The notes beneath the pieces are model-generated. The model saw only the letters and a program-made list of their open reading frames with translations. It was not told the DNA's origin and did no database searches. Made by a program: the position numbers and the translations under genes. Below, piece by piece: positions 7,077 to 14,449 of a stretch of 21,152 nucleotides of DNA. Origin of the DNA: CAYSLA01 sp964431685 (GTDB lineage: Bacteria > Armatimonadota > UBA5829); NCBI GenBank assembly GCA_964431685.1, contig CAYSLA010000051.1:1-21152 (forward strand), read 5' to 3'. Every line of letters starts with the position of its first letter. Position 1 is the stretch's first letter.

Positions 7077-9809
7077 TTATGCTCCCGCGTCGCAACGCAG
7101 GCATCGGGCGGCCTCTCGAAGCGCTTGCTCCCTCGTGAACCCCAGGTCAACCTCAAGCATCCCGCAACGCTTGTCAACGTCCAACATGTTGCAGCAAACC
7201 CTCGGAGTCTCAACGATGTCATCCACATCCTCGGGCGCTGGTGGGATATCTATGTCGTCGGCATCCGTTGCGAGTTCGCCGGTTCCACCAAGATACCTGT
7301 CGATACTGACAGCCGCACGGATACCGTCTCCGATCGCGCCTATGACCGTCCACGGGCCGCGCACCATATCGCCGCCTGAGAACACTCCGTCCGCTCTGGT
7401 CTTCATGGTAGATTCGTCGATCTGCACTGCGCCGCTCCTGTCCAACGCCACCAGACCTTCTGGGAGATAACTGGTATCAGGCTCCTGGCTTATGGCGCAG
7501 ATAACCGTGTCAACAGCCATGTCGAATGAGCTTCCCTCGATCGGTCTAGGTTTGCGTCTTCCGCTCTTGTCGAACTCAGCGAGGTCCAGAAGCTGGCACT
7601 TCACTCCACTGACCTTGCCGCCAGTACCCGTGACTTCCATCGGCACTGCCAGGTATCGAATCTCGATTCCCTCTACCTCAGCTTCATGGATTTCCTCAGG
7701 CGCGGCAGGCATGTCTTCTTTCTGGCGGCGATAGATTATAGTCACCTTCTTCGCCCCCAGACGCTGGGCCGTTCGAGCAGCATCAATGGCCGCGTTTCCT
7801 CCGCCAACCACTGCGACCTTTTCGCCGACCTTGATCGTATTGTGTCCCAGATTGAAGTCCTTGAGGAACGTGATGGAATCGTAAACACCATCCAGGTCCT
7901 CGCCGGGTATGCCCAGCGTCCAACCTTTGTCGGCACCGGTCGCGAGGAACACAGCGTCATATTCACGCTTGATCTGGTCAAACGGCACGTCCTTGCCGAC
8001 CCGAGTGTTCAGCCTGATGTCAACACCGGTAGACTCGATCATATCAATCTCACCCTTGAGGACTTCGCGCGGCAGTCTGTACGCCGGGATACAAGTGGCA
8101 AGCATACCGCCCGCGACTGGGTCAGCCTCAAACACCGTCGGCTTGTAGCCCATTCGCGCAAGCTGATAGGCGGCAGACAGGCCGCTGGGCCCGCCGCCAA
8201 CTATCGCAACTCGTTTGTCAGCGGCCCTGGAAATGCGCTTTCCAGGCATAGGCAGATCGCCTTTCTCGGCCTGATCTGCCGCGAACCGCTTAAGGGCTCT
8301 GATCGACAACGGCTCGTCGATCTGTGCTCTCCGGCACTTCTCCTCACACGGCGCATTGCACACTCGTCCGCAGACTGAAGTGAATGGATTGCGATCACGT
8401 ATGAGCCTCAGTGCGTCGCTGAACCGCCTGTTTGATATCAGCGCAATGTATTTTGGCACACTGGTTCCAGCGGGACAAGTGTGCGAGCACGGGGCTTCAA
8501 ACAGTGAATTGCAGACGCACGCCGGACAGCGTCTGTCCCGAATGTGCGCTTCATATTCATCTCTGAAATAGCGAATCGTGGAAAGGACGGGGTTCGGAGC
8601 AGTCTGGCCCAATCCGCAAAGAGCTGAGTTCTTGATTTGCTCCCCGAGATTGATCAGCAGTTCGATGTCACCTTCTTGGCCGAGACCGTGCGCGATGCGG
8701 TTGAGAATCTCCAGCATTCGCTTCGTTCCGACCCGACACGGTGTGCACTTACCGCAGGACTCCTCCTGAATGAAATCCAGGAAGAACCGGGCCAGGTCAA
8801 CCATGCACGTGTTCTCATCCATAACGATGAGTCCACCTGACCCCATCATCGCGCCCAGTTCGATCAGGGAGTCGTAATCCATCGGCACGTTGAGGTGCTC
8901 CGCCGGGATGCAGCCTCCAGACGGCCCTCCGGCCTGAGCGGCTTTAAACTTCTTGCCGCCCCTCACTCCNNNNNNNNNNNNNNNNNNNNNNNNNNNNNNN
9001 NNNNNNNNNNNNNNNNNNNNNNNNNNNNNNNNNNNNNNNNNNNNNNNNNNNNNNNNNNNNNNNNNNNNNTACTCCGCACGAACGTAGACATAGCCCTGAT
9101 TGGCGCCGATAGCATATCCGGCGATGGTCATGGCTTCTATCACGGAGTGCGGATCGCCTTCCAGTACGCTGCGGTCCATGAATGCGCCCGGGTCGCCTTC
9201 ATCAGCGTTGCACAACACGTATTTCTGGTCGCCCTTGGCGTCGTGCGTGAACTGCCACTTCAGCCCGGTGGAGAACCCTCCGCCGCCGCGTCCGCGCAGA
9301 CCAGATGCCTTTATCTGGTCGATAACATCTTGAGAAGTCATCTCACCCAGACACTTGGCAAGTGCGGAGTAGCCGTCTCTGGCAATGTACTCCTCTATCT
9401 TGCCGGGATCTACGACTCCGCAGTTCCGAAGGACGATCTTCTTCTGCATCTTGAAGAAGGGCAGGTCCTCCATCTTGCGGTAGACCTCTCCGTTCTCGCC
9501 GGCCTGATGCATGAACTCCGCAACCGGTCTGCCTTTGAGCAGATGCTCCTGCACTATCTGAACAGCGCCCTCAGCCGTAATGCGCTCGTAGAATACACCT
9601 TCCGGTACTACGGCCATGACCGGGCCGAGGTTACACGAACCCATGCATCCGGTCATAACCACCTTTATTTCGTCTCTCAAGTTCAGGCGGTCGATTTCTC
9701 CAATGAGAGCATCGGCCACGTCCTTGCATCCGCAGGACACACACCCTGCGCCTGCGCAGACCAGAACGTGAGCTCTAAACATCTTTTGTTCCATTTGGCT
9801 CCCTCTCAA
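7077..9809 (-). CDS. hndC: NuoF-GltD fusion: HndC-like subunit with C-terminal FAD/NAD(P)H oxidoreductase (module 2), interrupted by assembly gap
   Basis: This large flavoprotein appears as 910 codons including 34 unknown ones. Nominal domains: a thioredoxin-like 2Fe-2S domain with full cysteines (CAGAGCVSC, TGCMGSC; about 1-95); a NuoF FMN site (GRGGGGFSTGLKW); the gap (about 247-280, which removes the nucleotide-binding part); a 4Fe-4S site (ESCGKCTPC about 350, LCGLGQ); then a GltD-like half. The GltD-like half has an Fe-S segment (CSHTCPAG about 440, VCGRVCNAPCEEKC about 478), an FAD site (VAIVGGGPSGLSAAY about 535), an NAD(P)H site (VAVVGGGNAAIDAA about 663) with the YRR sequence typical of NADPH-using GltD relatives, and EAARCLRCD near the end. 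It may pass electrons between NAD, NADPH and the hydrogenase. Start: TTG at 9809 overlaps the hndA stop, or ATG at 9794 behind GAGGGAG. Confidence 0.92.
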   Translation of the reverse strand: MRGSQMEQKMFRAHVLVCAGAGCVSCGCKDVADALIGEIDRLNLRDEIKVVMTGCMGSCNLGPVMAVVPEGVFYERITAEGAVQIVQEHLLKGRPVAEFMHQAGENGEVYRKMEDLPFFKMQKKIVLRNCGVVDPGKIEEYIARDGYSALAKCLGEMTSQDVIDQIKASGLRGRGGGGFSTGLKWQFTHDAKGDQKYVLCNADEGDPGAFMDRSVLEGDPHSVIEAMTIAGYAIGANQGYVYVRAEXXXXXXXXXXXXXXXXXXXXXXXXXXXXXXXXXXGVRGGKKFKAAQAGGPSGGCIPAEHLNVPMDYDSLIELGAMMGSGGLIVMDENTCMVDLARFFLDFIQEESCGKCTPCRVGTKRMLEILNRIAHGLGQEGDIELLINLGEQIKNSALCGLGQTAPNPVLSTIRYFRDEYEAHIRDRRCPACVCNSLFEAPCSHTCPAGTSVPKYIALISNRRFSDALRLIRDRNPFTSVCGRVCNAPCEEKCRRAQIDEPLSIRALKRFAADQAEKGDLPMPGKRISRAADKRVAIVGGGPSGLSAAYQLARMGYKPTVFEADPVAGGMLATCIPAYRLPREVLKGEIDMIESTGVDIRLNTRVGKDVPFDQIKREYDAVFLATGADKGWTLGIPGEDLDGVYDSITFLKDFNLGHNTIKVGEKVAVVGGGNAAIDAARTAQRLGAKKVTIIYRRQKEDMPAAPEEIHEAEVEGIEIRYLAVPMEVTGTGGKVSGVKCQLLDLAEFDKSGRRKPRPIEGSSFDMAVDTVICAISQEPDTSYLPEGLVALDRSGAVQIDESTMKTRADGVFSGGDMVRGPWTVIGAIGDGIRAAVSIDRYLGGTGELATDADDIDIPPAPEDVDDIVETPRVCCNMLDVDKRCGMLEVDLGFTREQALREAARCLRCDAGA
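8970..9069. other. assembly gap of 100 N
   Basis: A run of exactly 100 N lies inside the NuoF-GltD gene. Aligning the flanks to the paralogous HndC at 2974-4590 shows about 144 residues between the matching points. Roughly 430 bp are therefore expected, and the 100 N is a placeholder. The reading frame across it stays open only nominally. Confidence 0.98.
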
Positions 9810-10330
9810 CCCGCGGCGGGTCTATACTTCTTTATGATCTCCGGAACCTTGTCGACCTTGACGCGACGGTATATATCCGGCCCAACGGTGACAACAGGCG
9901 CGAGGCCACAAGCACCCACGCAGCGGTTAATCTCCAGAGTGTACTGTCTGTCCTCGGTCGTGTTGTTTACACCGATCTCCAACTCCTGCTGGAACTTCTC
10001 GAGCACCTGTTTACCACCTCTTACGTAACAGGCGGTGCCAAGGCATACGCGAATGGTGTGCGCGCCTCGTGGAACAGTAGTGAAGAAAGAGTAGAAGCTC
10101 AGCACACCGTGAACCTCGCTCAAGGATATGTCCAGACCTTCAGCTATCTTCACCTGTGCGCGTTCCGGTATCCATCCAAAAAGCTCCTGGGTAGCGTGAA
10201 GCACCTGAATAAGAGGGCCTTTTATGTCCTTGTGTTGTGCGATAATCTCATCGAGCTGCTCGTAAAGCCTGGCTTCCTCCTCCTGGGCGAGCTCGACTCG
10301 TGCTTCGCATTCGCATGAGTGCGTAGTCAA
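9806..10330 (-). CDS. hndA: NuoE-like 2Fe-2S subunit HndA/HydC (module 2)
   Basis: This NuoE family 2Fe-2S protein is the partner of the NuoF-GltD fusion that follows. The helical region (LYEQLDEIIAQH, LIQVLHATQELFGWIP) leads to HGVLSFYSFF, then cluster ligands CLGTACYVRGG (C-x4-C) and RCVGACGLAP (C-x3-C). The frame is open back to an ATG at 10399, but that start has no ribosome binding site. A strong GGAGGAGG (10341-10348) lies 10 bases before an in-frame TTG at 10330. I chose this start, giving 174 residues beginning at LTTHSCECEARVEL. An extra CEC pair sits near the N-terminus. The stop overlaps the TTG start option of the next gene by 4 bases. Confidence 0.9.
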   Translation of the reverse strand: MTTHSCECEARVELAQEEEARLYEQLDEIIAQHKDIKGPLIQVLHATQELFGWIPERAQVKIAEGLDISLSEVHGVLSFYSFFTTVPRGAHTIRVCLGTACYVRGGKQVLEKFQQELEIGVNNTTEDRQYTLEINRCVGACGLAPVVTVGPDIYRRVKVDKVPEIIKKYRPAAG

Positions 10331-10340
10331 AATTGCATTA

Positions 10341-10348
10341 CCTCCTCC
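10341..10348 (-). promoter_or_regulatory. strong ribosome binding site deciding the hndA (module 2) start
   Basis: GGAGGAGG on the minus strand lies 10 bases upstream of an in-frame TTG. This argues against the longer ORF start at 10399, which lies upstream of this site. Confidence 0.6.
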
Positions 10349-10420
10349 GGGATTGACCTCTGAGCGCTGCGCCTCAGGAATTCTCTCCCGTCCCATCAAC
10401 TATACATCAAACCGCCTGTA

Positions 10421-10443
10421 GTGGTGCAGGTATCTTGCCTGCG
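10421..10443. repeat. dispersed short hairpin repeat, second copy
   Basis: GTGGTGCAGG followed by TATCT and TGCCTGC nearly equals the minus-strand reading of 1091-1113. It sits in the 143-bp gap between the HndB-like gene and module 2 hndA, which otherwise shows only the ribosome binding site at 10341-10348. Confidence 0.55.
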
Positions 10444-10473
10444 TCACCCCACCGCCCGCTGTCTCTCGGCAGT

Positions 10474-10839
10474 CTAGCCGGCCGTACTGACAACCCATTC
10501 CGACACGACGCTGCCGTTCACCAGGTGCTGGGCGACAATCTGCCGTGCCCTGTCTGCGTCTACATAGCCGTACGTCACAGTGGGCTCGCCGGAACGAATT
10601 ACGTCCACTGTAGGCTCCTGCTCACACAGACCCTTACATCCGGTCTGCGTAACGGCCACATCCGATATCCCGCGCTTCTCCAACTCGTCGAGGATCGCGG
10701 TCATCACATCACGTGCCCCCGCGGCTATGCCGCAGGTGCCCATTGCAACCACGATCTTCGCTGACTGATTGCCCTCGCGGATTTTCATCTGCTCAAGGGC
10801 CTTCTCCCTGATCTTCTTGAGATCCTCAAGACTCTTCAT
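10474..10839 (-). CDS. hndB: HndB-like thioredoxin-fold 2Fe-2S ferredoxin
   Basis: This 121-residue protein resembles HndB, the small subunit of NADP-reducing hydrogenases, and the N-terminal domain of NuoF-like subunits. A charged N-terminal helix (LEDLKKIREKALEQMKIRE) is followed by VVAMGTCGIAAGARDV, then QTGCKGLCEQEPTV. Only three cysteines are present, in GTC, TGC and GLC; the fourth position of the usual ligand set is not a Cys. From memory this GTCGIA(A/S)GAR form is normal for HndB-like proteins, so I do not call it damaged. The ATG at 10839 follows AGAGGGGG. It is the first electron-transfer gene after the regulatory block, and it might supply the 2Fe-2S function missing from the module 1 HndC. 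Confidence 0.9.
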   Translation of the reverse strand: MKSLEDLKKIREKALEQMKIREGNQSAKIVVAMGTCGIAAGARDVMTAILDELEKRGISDVAVTQTGCKGLCEQEPTVDVIRSGEPTVTYGYVDADRARQIVAQHLVNGSVVSEWVVSTAG

Positions 10840-10873
10840 TAGCTTGGCGCCCCCTCTTTCATTTTCGTGATGT

Positions 10874-10931
10874 TGTCATTCCGATCCGCAGGTAGGAATC
10901 TCAGGCGTCTGTCCCGTTGGTCGAAATGACA
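10874..10931. repeat. REP/MITE-like inverted-repeat element and adjacent hairpin
   Basis: TGTCATT (10874-10880) and AATGACA (10925-10931) form terminal inverted repeats around a 44-bp core that includes CCGATCCGCAGGTAGGAATC. I recall similar GTCATTCCGA...GGAATCT...AATGACA elements as common intergenic repeats in uncultured bacteria. The rest of the 157-bp gap holds a second structure (CAGGT + GTCCC with GGGAC + ACCTG, 10958-10991) just after the upstream gene's stop, and the ribosome binding site of the HndB-like gene. Confidence 0.5.
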
Positions 10932-10996
10932 CGTTCCGAAACCAGTTCAAGTATTGCCAGGTCAGTTGTCCCCCACTCCACGGGACACCTGCCCGG

Positions 10997-11542
10997 TCAG
11001 TCGATCTCCGGACGAACGGATTTAGACCGAATGTATTCGCCCATCCAGCTCAACACACCCGGATCATCGAGTGCAACGTCTCCAAGCTGCTCTCGCATAT
11101 CCCGCGTGTCGAGCAAAAATTCTTCACCATCGACCTTTCGAGAGTATCGAAAGTCCATCTCCGGATTGCAGGCCACAAGGCTTACCACAGTAGCGGCCAT
11201 ATCGCCAATCGGAACGCGGTCGATATGGCTGAGCGTGAAGATCGCCTTGACCATTGTCCCGGTTCCAAGTGCCGATTCCACCGTCAGGTCACCGCCGCAC
11301 GCTCTTGCGGCCTCCGCAAACATCGGGATACCCAGACCAACTCTGCGCGTTGTGCGAGTAGTGGTAAAAGGGTCAATCACTCTTGCCACAAAATCCTCGG
11401 ACATGCCGCACCCGTTGTCCGTGATAACAATGCTCAGGGTGTCGGCCACCGTGTCGGCCGATACCTCAATATCGACAACGCTCGCCCCAGCGCTAATGCA
11501 GTTCTGGGCGATATCAAGCACGTGCATGGAGAGTTCACGCAT
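10997..11542 (-). CDS. GHKL-type ATPase (histidine-kinase-like ATP-binding protein)
   Basis: This 181-residue protein has a HATPase_c fold but no dimerisation/phosphoacceptor domain. The N box is in LDIAQNCISAGASVVDIEV, the G1 box is DNGCGM, the F-box-like region is DPFTTTRT and the G2 box is GLGIPMFAEAA. The remaining C-terminal part (about 110-181) is unassigned and ends in a charged tail. Comparable stand-alone ATPases accompany sensory [FeFe] hydrogenase clusters in anaerobes, and I infer a signalling or anti-sigma-like role. The ATG at 11542 overlaps the PHP gene by 8 bases. The specific substrate or target is unknown. Confidence 0.85.
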   Translation of the reverse strand: MRELSMHVLDIAQNCISAGASVVDIEVSADTVADTLSIVITDNGCGMSEDFVARVIDPFTTTRTTRRVGLGIPMFAEAARACGGDLTVESALGTGTMVKAIFTLSHIDRVPIGDMAATVVSLVACNPEMDFRYSRKVDGEEFLLDTRDMREQLGDVALDDPGVLSWMGEYIRSKSVRPEID

Positions 11543-12281
11543 CGCATACTCTCCGTCCGTCCACTCCTCTGCAAGCCAGCAGCAGTTCTTCTACAGTCCG
11601 ATGCTCCAGCCAGCACACCGTATCGCGTTGCCCAATAGCCGAAAGAAAGTGTGCATCCGAGCTCTGAAACAACGCCATATTGTCAGGCAGTCTAAATCTC
11701 CTCCGGGCCTCAACTGGCTCGATGTTAGCGCTGAGCTCGACTGCATCAAACCGCGGCACCTCCGGGAGGATTCCCAGCACACCGCACAATCCGGTATCAC
11801 TCTTGTCAATGTGCGACGGAACGGCCATCCCGCCTAGTTCCGTCACAGTGTCCCAAAGCTCACCTAGTTCTATATCCGCCGGCATCGAGATCAGGCGCTC
11901 ACAGAAACGGACAAACTCGTCGCCTGAGTCCACAACCAGTTGTTCACGATAGAACTTCTCTCCACCCGGCAGCCGCGGAAGCCTGGAATAGACAATCTCC
12001 TGCAATTCCATCGCACTCTCCAGACGATCAAAGAGGCAGAGACAGTGAATCCCCTCGGCCGTCTGCGCTTCCAGGCCTGGCAACACCTTCACCGAACTGC
12101 CCGCCGACGCTTCCATCACTGCCCCGGCGTTCTCGCAGGAGTTATGATCGGTTATGGCGATCAACTCCAGGCCCCGCATCCGCGCGACTTCCAGAATCAG
12201 CGTCGGCAGCATCTCCAGTTCAGCGCACGGAGAGAGAAGCGTGTGCACGTGCAAGTCCGATCTGACCGGACGGACGCTCAT
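11535..12281 (-). CDS. PHP-domain metal-dependent phosphoesterase-like protein
   Basis: This 248-residue protein has the four PHP metal-binding motifs in order: DLHVHT (about 9-14), ITDHN, PSHID and SSDAH. PHP proteins hydrolyse phosphoesters using a cluster of His and Asp residues, and the substrate here is unknown. An LPGLEAQT segment and GIHCLCLF match the usual family layout. Its place between the DRTGG protein and the GHKL ATPase, downstream of the HydS-like hydrogenase, suggests a signal-processing role such as nucleotide or phosphate-ester turnover; this is an inference. It starts 9 bases after the DRTGG gene and overlaps the following ATPase by 8 bases. Confidence 0.88.
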   Translation of the reverse strand: MSVRPVRSDLHVHTLLSPCAELEMLPTLILEVARMRGLELIAITDHNSCENAGAVMEASAGSSVKVLPGLEAQTAEGIHCLCLFDRLESAMELQEIVYSRLPRLPGGEKFYREQLVVDSGDEFVRFCERLISMPADIELGELWDTVTELGGMAVPSHIDKSDTGLCGVLGILPEVPRFDAVELSANIEPVEARRRFRLPDNMALFQSSDAHFLSAIGQRDTVCWLEHRTVEELLLACRGVDGRRVCDA

Positions 12282-12290
12282 GCTGTTCCC

Positions 12291-12638
12291 TCAGCGGCCC
12301 GAAGCCGGGGGAATACCGATCTCATACATACGACCAGCCACTTCGTAAAGTGTCTTATCGGTCTTATACAGAGCCACCTTCTCCTCGATGGCATTCGCAA
12401 CAGTATTCGCGTCCAGTTCCACACCACCGGCAACGATGACTCCCGCAAGATCGAGCATCACCGCAACCCCGATCACATTCTGGTGCTTCTGATTCGTCAC
12501 CCACAGCGCGCCTTCACCAGCCTTGGCCAGGACATCGCTCAACAGGTCGGACGCATAGCCACTCCTGACTTGGACGTCATTTGCCGGCAGACTCACCGGA
12601 TCCAGGCTCAGATTCGCCGCCACTTCGCTCAACAACAT
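12291..12638 (-). CDS. DRTGG-domain protein (second copy)
   Basis: This small protein resembles the DRTGG domain, which also occurs in phosphotransacetylases and some CBS-containing pyrophosphatases; its function is not established. Recognisable features are LSEVAANLSLD, then VRSGYASDLLSDVLA (equivalent to CGCDLMSDVLA in the gene at 14442-14861), then VIGVAVMLDLAGVIVAGG. I prefer the ATG at 12638 (116 residues, preceded by GGAAG); the frame is open to 12674. Either way it overlaps the end of the HydS-like gene, by 62 bases with the chosen start, which is long for this operon. It pairs with the first gene of the operon, so two DRTGG proteins flank the sensory hydrogenase. Confidence 0.75.
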   Translation of the reverse strand: MLLSEVAANLSLDPVSLPANDVQVRSGYASDLLSDVLAKAGEGALWVTNQKHQNVIGVAVMLDLAGVIVAGGVELDANTVANAIEEKVALYKTDKTLYEVAGRMYEIGIPPASGR

Positions 12639-14022
12639 CGTTTTCTTCCGTCCCTTCGGATTGGCTCGTGACAATCTTCCTGTCGCCGTGTCCCATCGCG
12701 GGCGGAACTTTCTCCGCCAGCCCCATCATCTCTCCCGCCAGCTCTCTAACCCGTTCCCTGAGCTTGAACATACAATCCATCTCCGTGGCCAAACCTCGAA
12801 CCACGTCCTCCGCAAGCGCCTGGCAGTTCGGCGCTCCGCAGCTACCGCAATCCAACCCCGGTAGATCATCAAGGATCCGCTTCATCTGATCCATTTTGCG
12901 GATCGCCACAGCCATGTCGTCATCAAGTTTCAGGGCCGGTCTCGGCTCAATCGGCTTGTCGTGCTTGAACCAGTCTTCGTAAGCCATCACTTCCCTGGCC
13001 AGCGGACTGCTCTCCACTTCCTTCACGGTATCCGCATATTCGGTCGCAAGTATGCGAATCCTCCGCCGTGTTATAAACGGGTTCTCTACCGTCAGCACAC
13101 CCCCGACACACCCACCGACGCACGCCTGAGCCTCAATGTAGTCGATATCTGACAGCTTTCCACGCTCGACATCTTCCAGAATGTCGATAACTGAGTGAAT
13201 GCCGTCCACAGCAATCTGCCTGTCCTCACCGATCGACTGCACCTCGCCACCAGACCTAGCCCATCCCAGTCCCAATCCACTGCCCGGATGAAGTCGGTCC
13301 ATAACCCTGTTGATCTCATCAGGGCTGTGCCGGAGTTTGTCCAAAATCAGCGGATAGACTTCGGCGATCGGAATGGCGCCGCTTATAACCAGATCCTCGT
13401 ACATCGCCGGGGCATTCACCGCGCTGATTTTTCCCGGACACGGAGTGATGAAGAACACGCCGACGCGTTCGTCTGGTATGTCCGTCATTCTGCTGACTTC
13501 ATAGCGCGCGATAGTCGCGGCCGCTCTCATCGGTGATATAACCGGAATCAGATTCCCTACCAGGTTCGGAAACCTCACCTGTATCAGCCGAACCACTGAC
13601 GGGCAAGCTGAAGATATCATCGGGCGAACGCTTCTCGACGCCGCGAGCGACTCTCGAATGCGCATAGCGACCAAATCAGCACCAAACGCCACGTCATCCG
13701 CATGGTCAAAACCTATTGTCAAGAGAGCCGCCAGTACTTCCCGGGGAGGTGTTCCCTCCGGAAACTGACCGTACAATGCAGGAGCAGGAAGCGCCACAGT
13801 ATAGTCAAACTCGCCAAGCTGGGCCATATGGTCTGAAAGGACAGCCTTGGCCTCATTGGGGCAGTTGCGGACGCACTCGCCGCAATCTATGCACCGCTCC
13901 TCGATAATATGTGCCTTGCCCTCGCGAACACGAATTGCTTCTGTAGGACAGCGTTTGATGCAGTTCACGCAGCCCTTGCACTTGCTCTCCACAAGGTGGA
14001 CAGAATGGCAATAGTTATCCAT
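12577..14022 (-). CDS. HydS-like sensory [FeFe] hydrogenase (group C/D type) with C-terminal Fe-S domain
   Basis: This 481-residue protein is distinct from the two HndD enzymes. Two N-terminal 4Fe-4S clusters (CKGCVNCIKRCP about 15-25, CIDCGECVRNCP about 44-54) precede an H domain. Its L1 is SSACPSV (C140), L2 is TPCPGK (C195) and L3 is EAQACVGGCVGG (C301, C305). All four H-cluster ligands are kept, but Ala replaces the proton-transfer Cys before C140, as described for the putative sensory enzyme HydS. A C-terminal 4Fe-4S 'FeS' domain (DCGSCGAPNC about 391-400, C417) ends with a charged tail. The frame is open to 14055; I chose ATG 14022 because it overlaps the upstream stop as ATGGATAA (8 bp), like other junctions here. 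The likely role is H2 or redox sensing coupled to the neighbouring ATPases. Confidence 0.88.
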   Translation of the reverse strand: MDNYCHSVHLVESKCKGCVNCIKRCPTEAIRVREGKAHIIEERCIDCGECVRNCPNEAKAVLSDHMAQLGEFDYTVALPAPALYGQFPEGTPPREVLAALLTIGFDHADDVAFGADLVAMRIRESLAASRSVRPMISSACPSVVRLIQVRFPNLVGNLIPVISPMRAAATIARYEVSRMTDIPDERVGVFFITPCPGKISAVNAPAMYEDLVISGAIPIAEVYPLILDKLRHSPDEINRVMDRLHPGSGLGLGWARSGGEVQSIGEDRQIAVDGIHSVIDILEDVERGKLSDIDYIEAQACVGGCVGGVLTVENPFITRRRIRILATEYADTVKEVESSPLAREVMAYEDWFKHDKPIEPRPALKLDDDMAVAIRKMDQMKRILDDLPGLDCGSCGAPNCQALAEDVVRGLATEMDCMFKLRERVRELAGEMMGLAEKVPPAMGHGDRKIVTSQSEGTEENDVVERSGGESEPGSGESAGK

Positions 14023-14449
14023 TAGCGAACACCATTCGAACTCTTGTGCCAACACCCGGCTCGCTCTCGACGACCATTTCGCTCGAGCAGTTCTTCATGT
14101 TCGGAAGCCCCATCCCGGCGCCAAAACCCAGCTCTCTAACGGAATCGGGCGCAGTCGAGAAACCAGGCTGCATAGCCTGCTCGATGTCAGGTATGCCAGG
14201 CCCCACGTCTTCGACGGTCACGGTCACACCGTCAAGCCCCGCTTCCAGTGTCACGCTCCCGTGATCAGCGTGGATCACAATATTCATCTCGGCTTCGTAA
14301 CACGCAACCGCGATCCGCCGGACTATCTCCGGATTTGCCCCAATCTGCTGCAGGATACGCTTCACCTTGCTTGACGCATCGCCCGCTTTCGCAAAGTCAC
14401 CCCCGGAAACATCAAACTGGTATCGCAGTGATGTAGACGAGTCAGTCAT
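14015..14449 (-). CDS. SpoIIAB/RsbW-like ATP-binding protein (anti-sigma regulatory factor type)
   Basis: This GHKL ATPase has about 144 residues. The N box lies in AVACYEAEMNIVIHA, where the Glu-Ala-Asn order resembles SpoIIAB/RsbW serine kinases. The G1 box is VEDVGPGIPD, and the G2 region is LGFGAGMGLPNMK, followed by GVGTRVRMVF. The frame is open to 14521, but the ATG at 14449 overlaps the previous stop by 8 bases (AATGACTGA), matching the junction style of the operon. Anti-sigma or phosphorylation activity is an inference from the family; no sigma factor or anti-anti-sigma partner is encoded in the window. The gene lies directly before the HydS-like hydrogenase. Confidence 0.86.
   Translation of the reverse strand: MTDSSTSLRYQFDVSGGDFAKAGDASSKVKRILQQIGANPEIVRRIAVACYEAEMNIVIHADHGSVTLEAGLDGVTVTVEDVGPGIPDIEQAMQPGFSTAPDSVRELGFGAGMGLPNMKNCSSEMVVESEPGVGTRVRMVFANG

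Noticed and set aside
10917..11837. 306-residue plus-strand ORF
   Set aside because: It is antisense to the GHKL ATPase and PHP genes, both of which carry complete motif sets.
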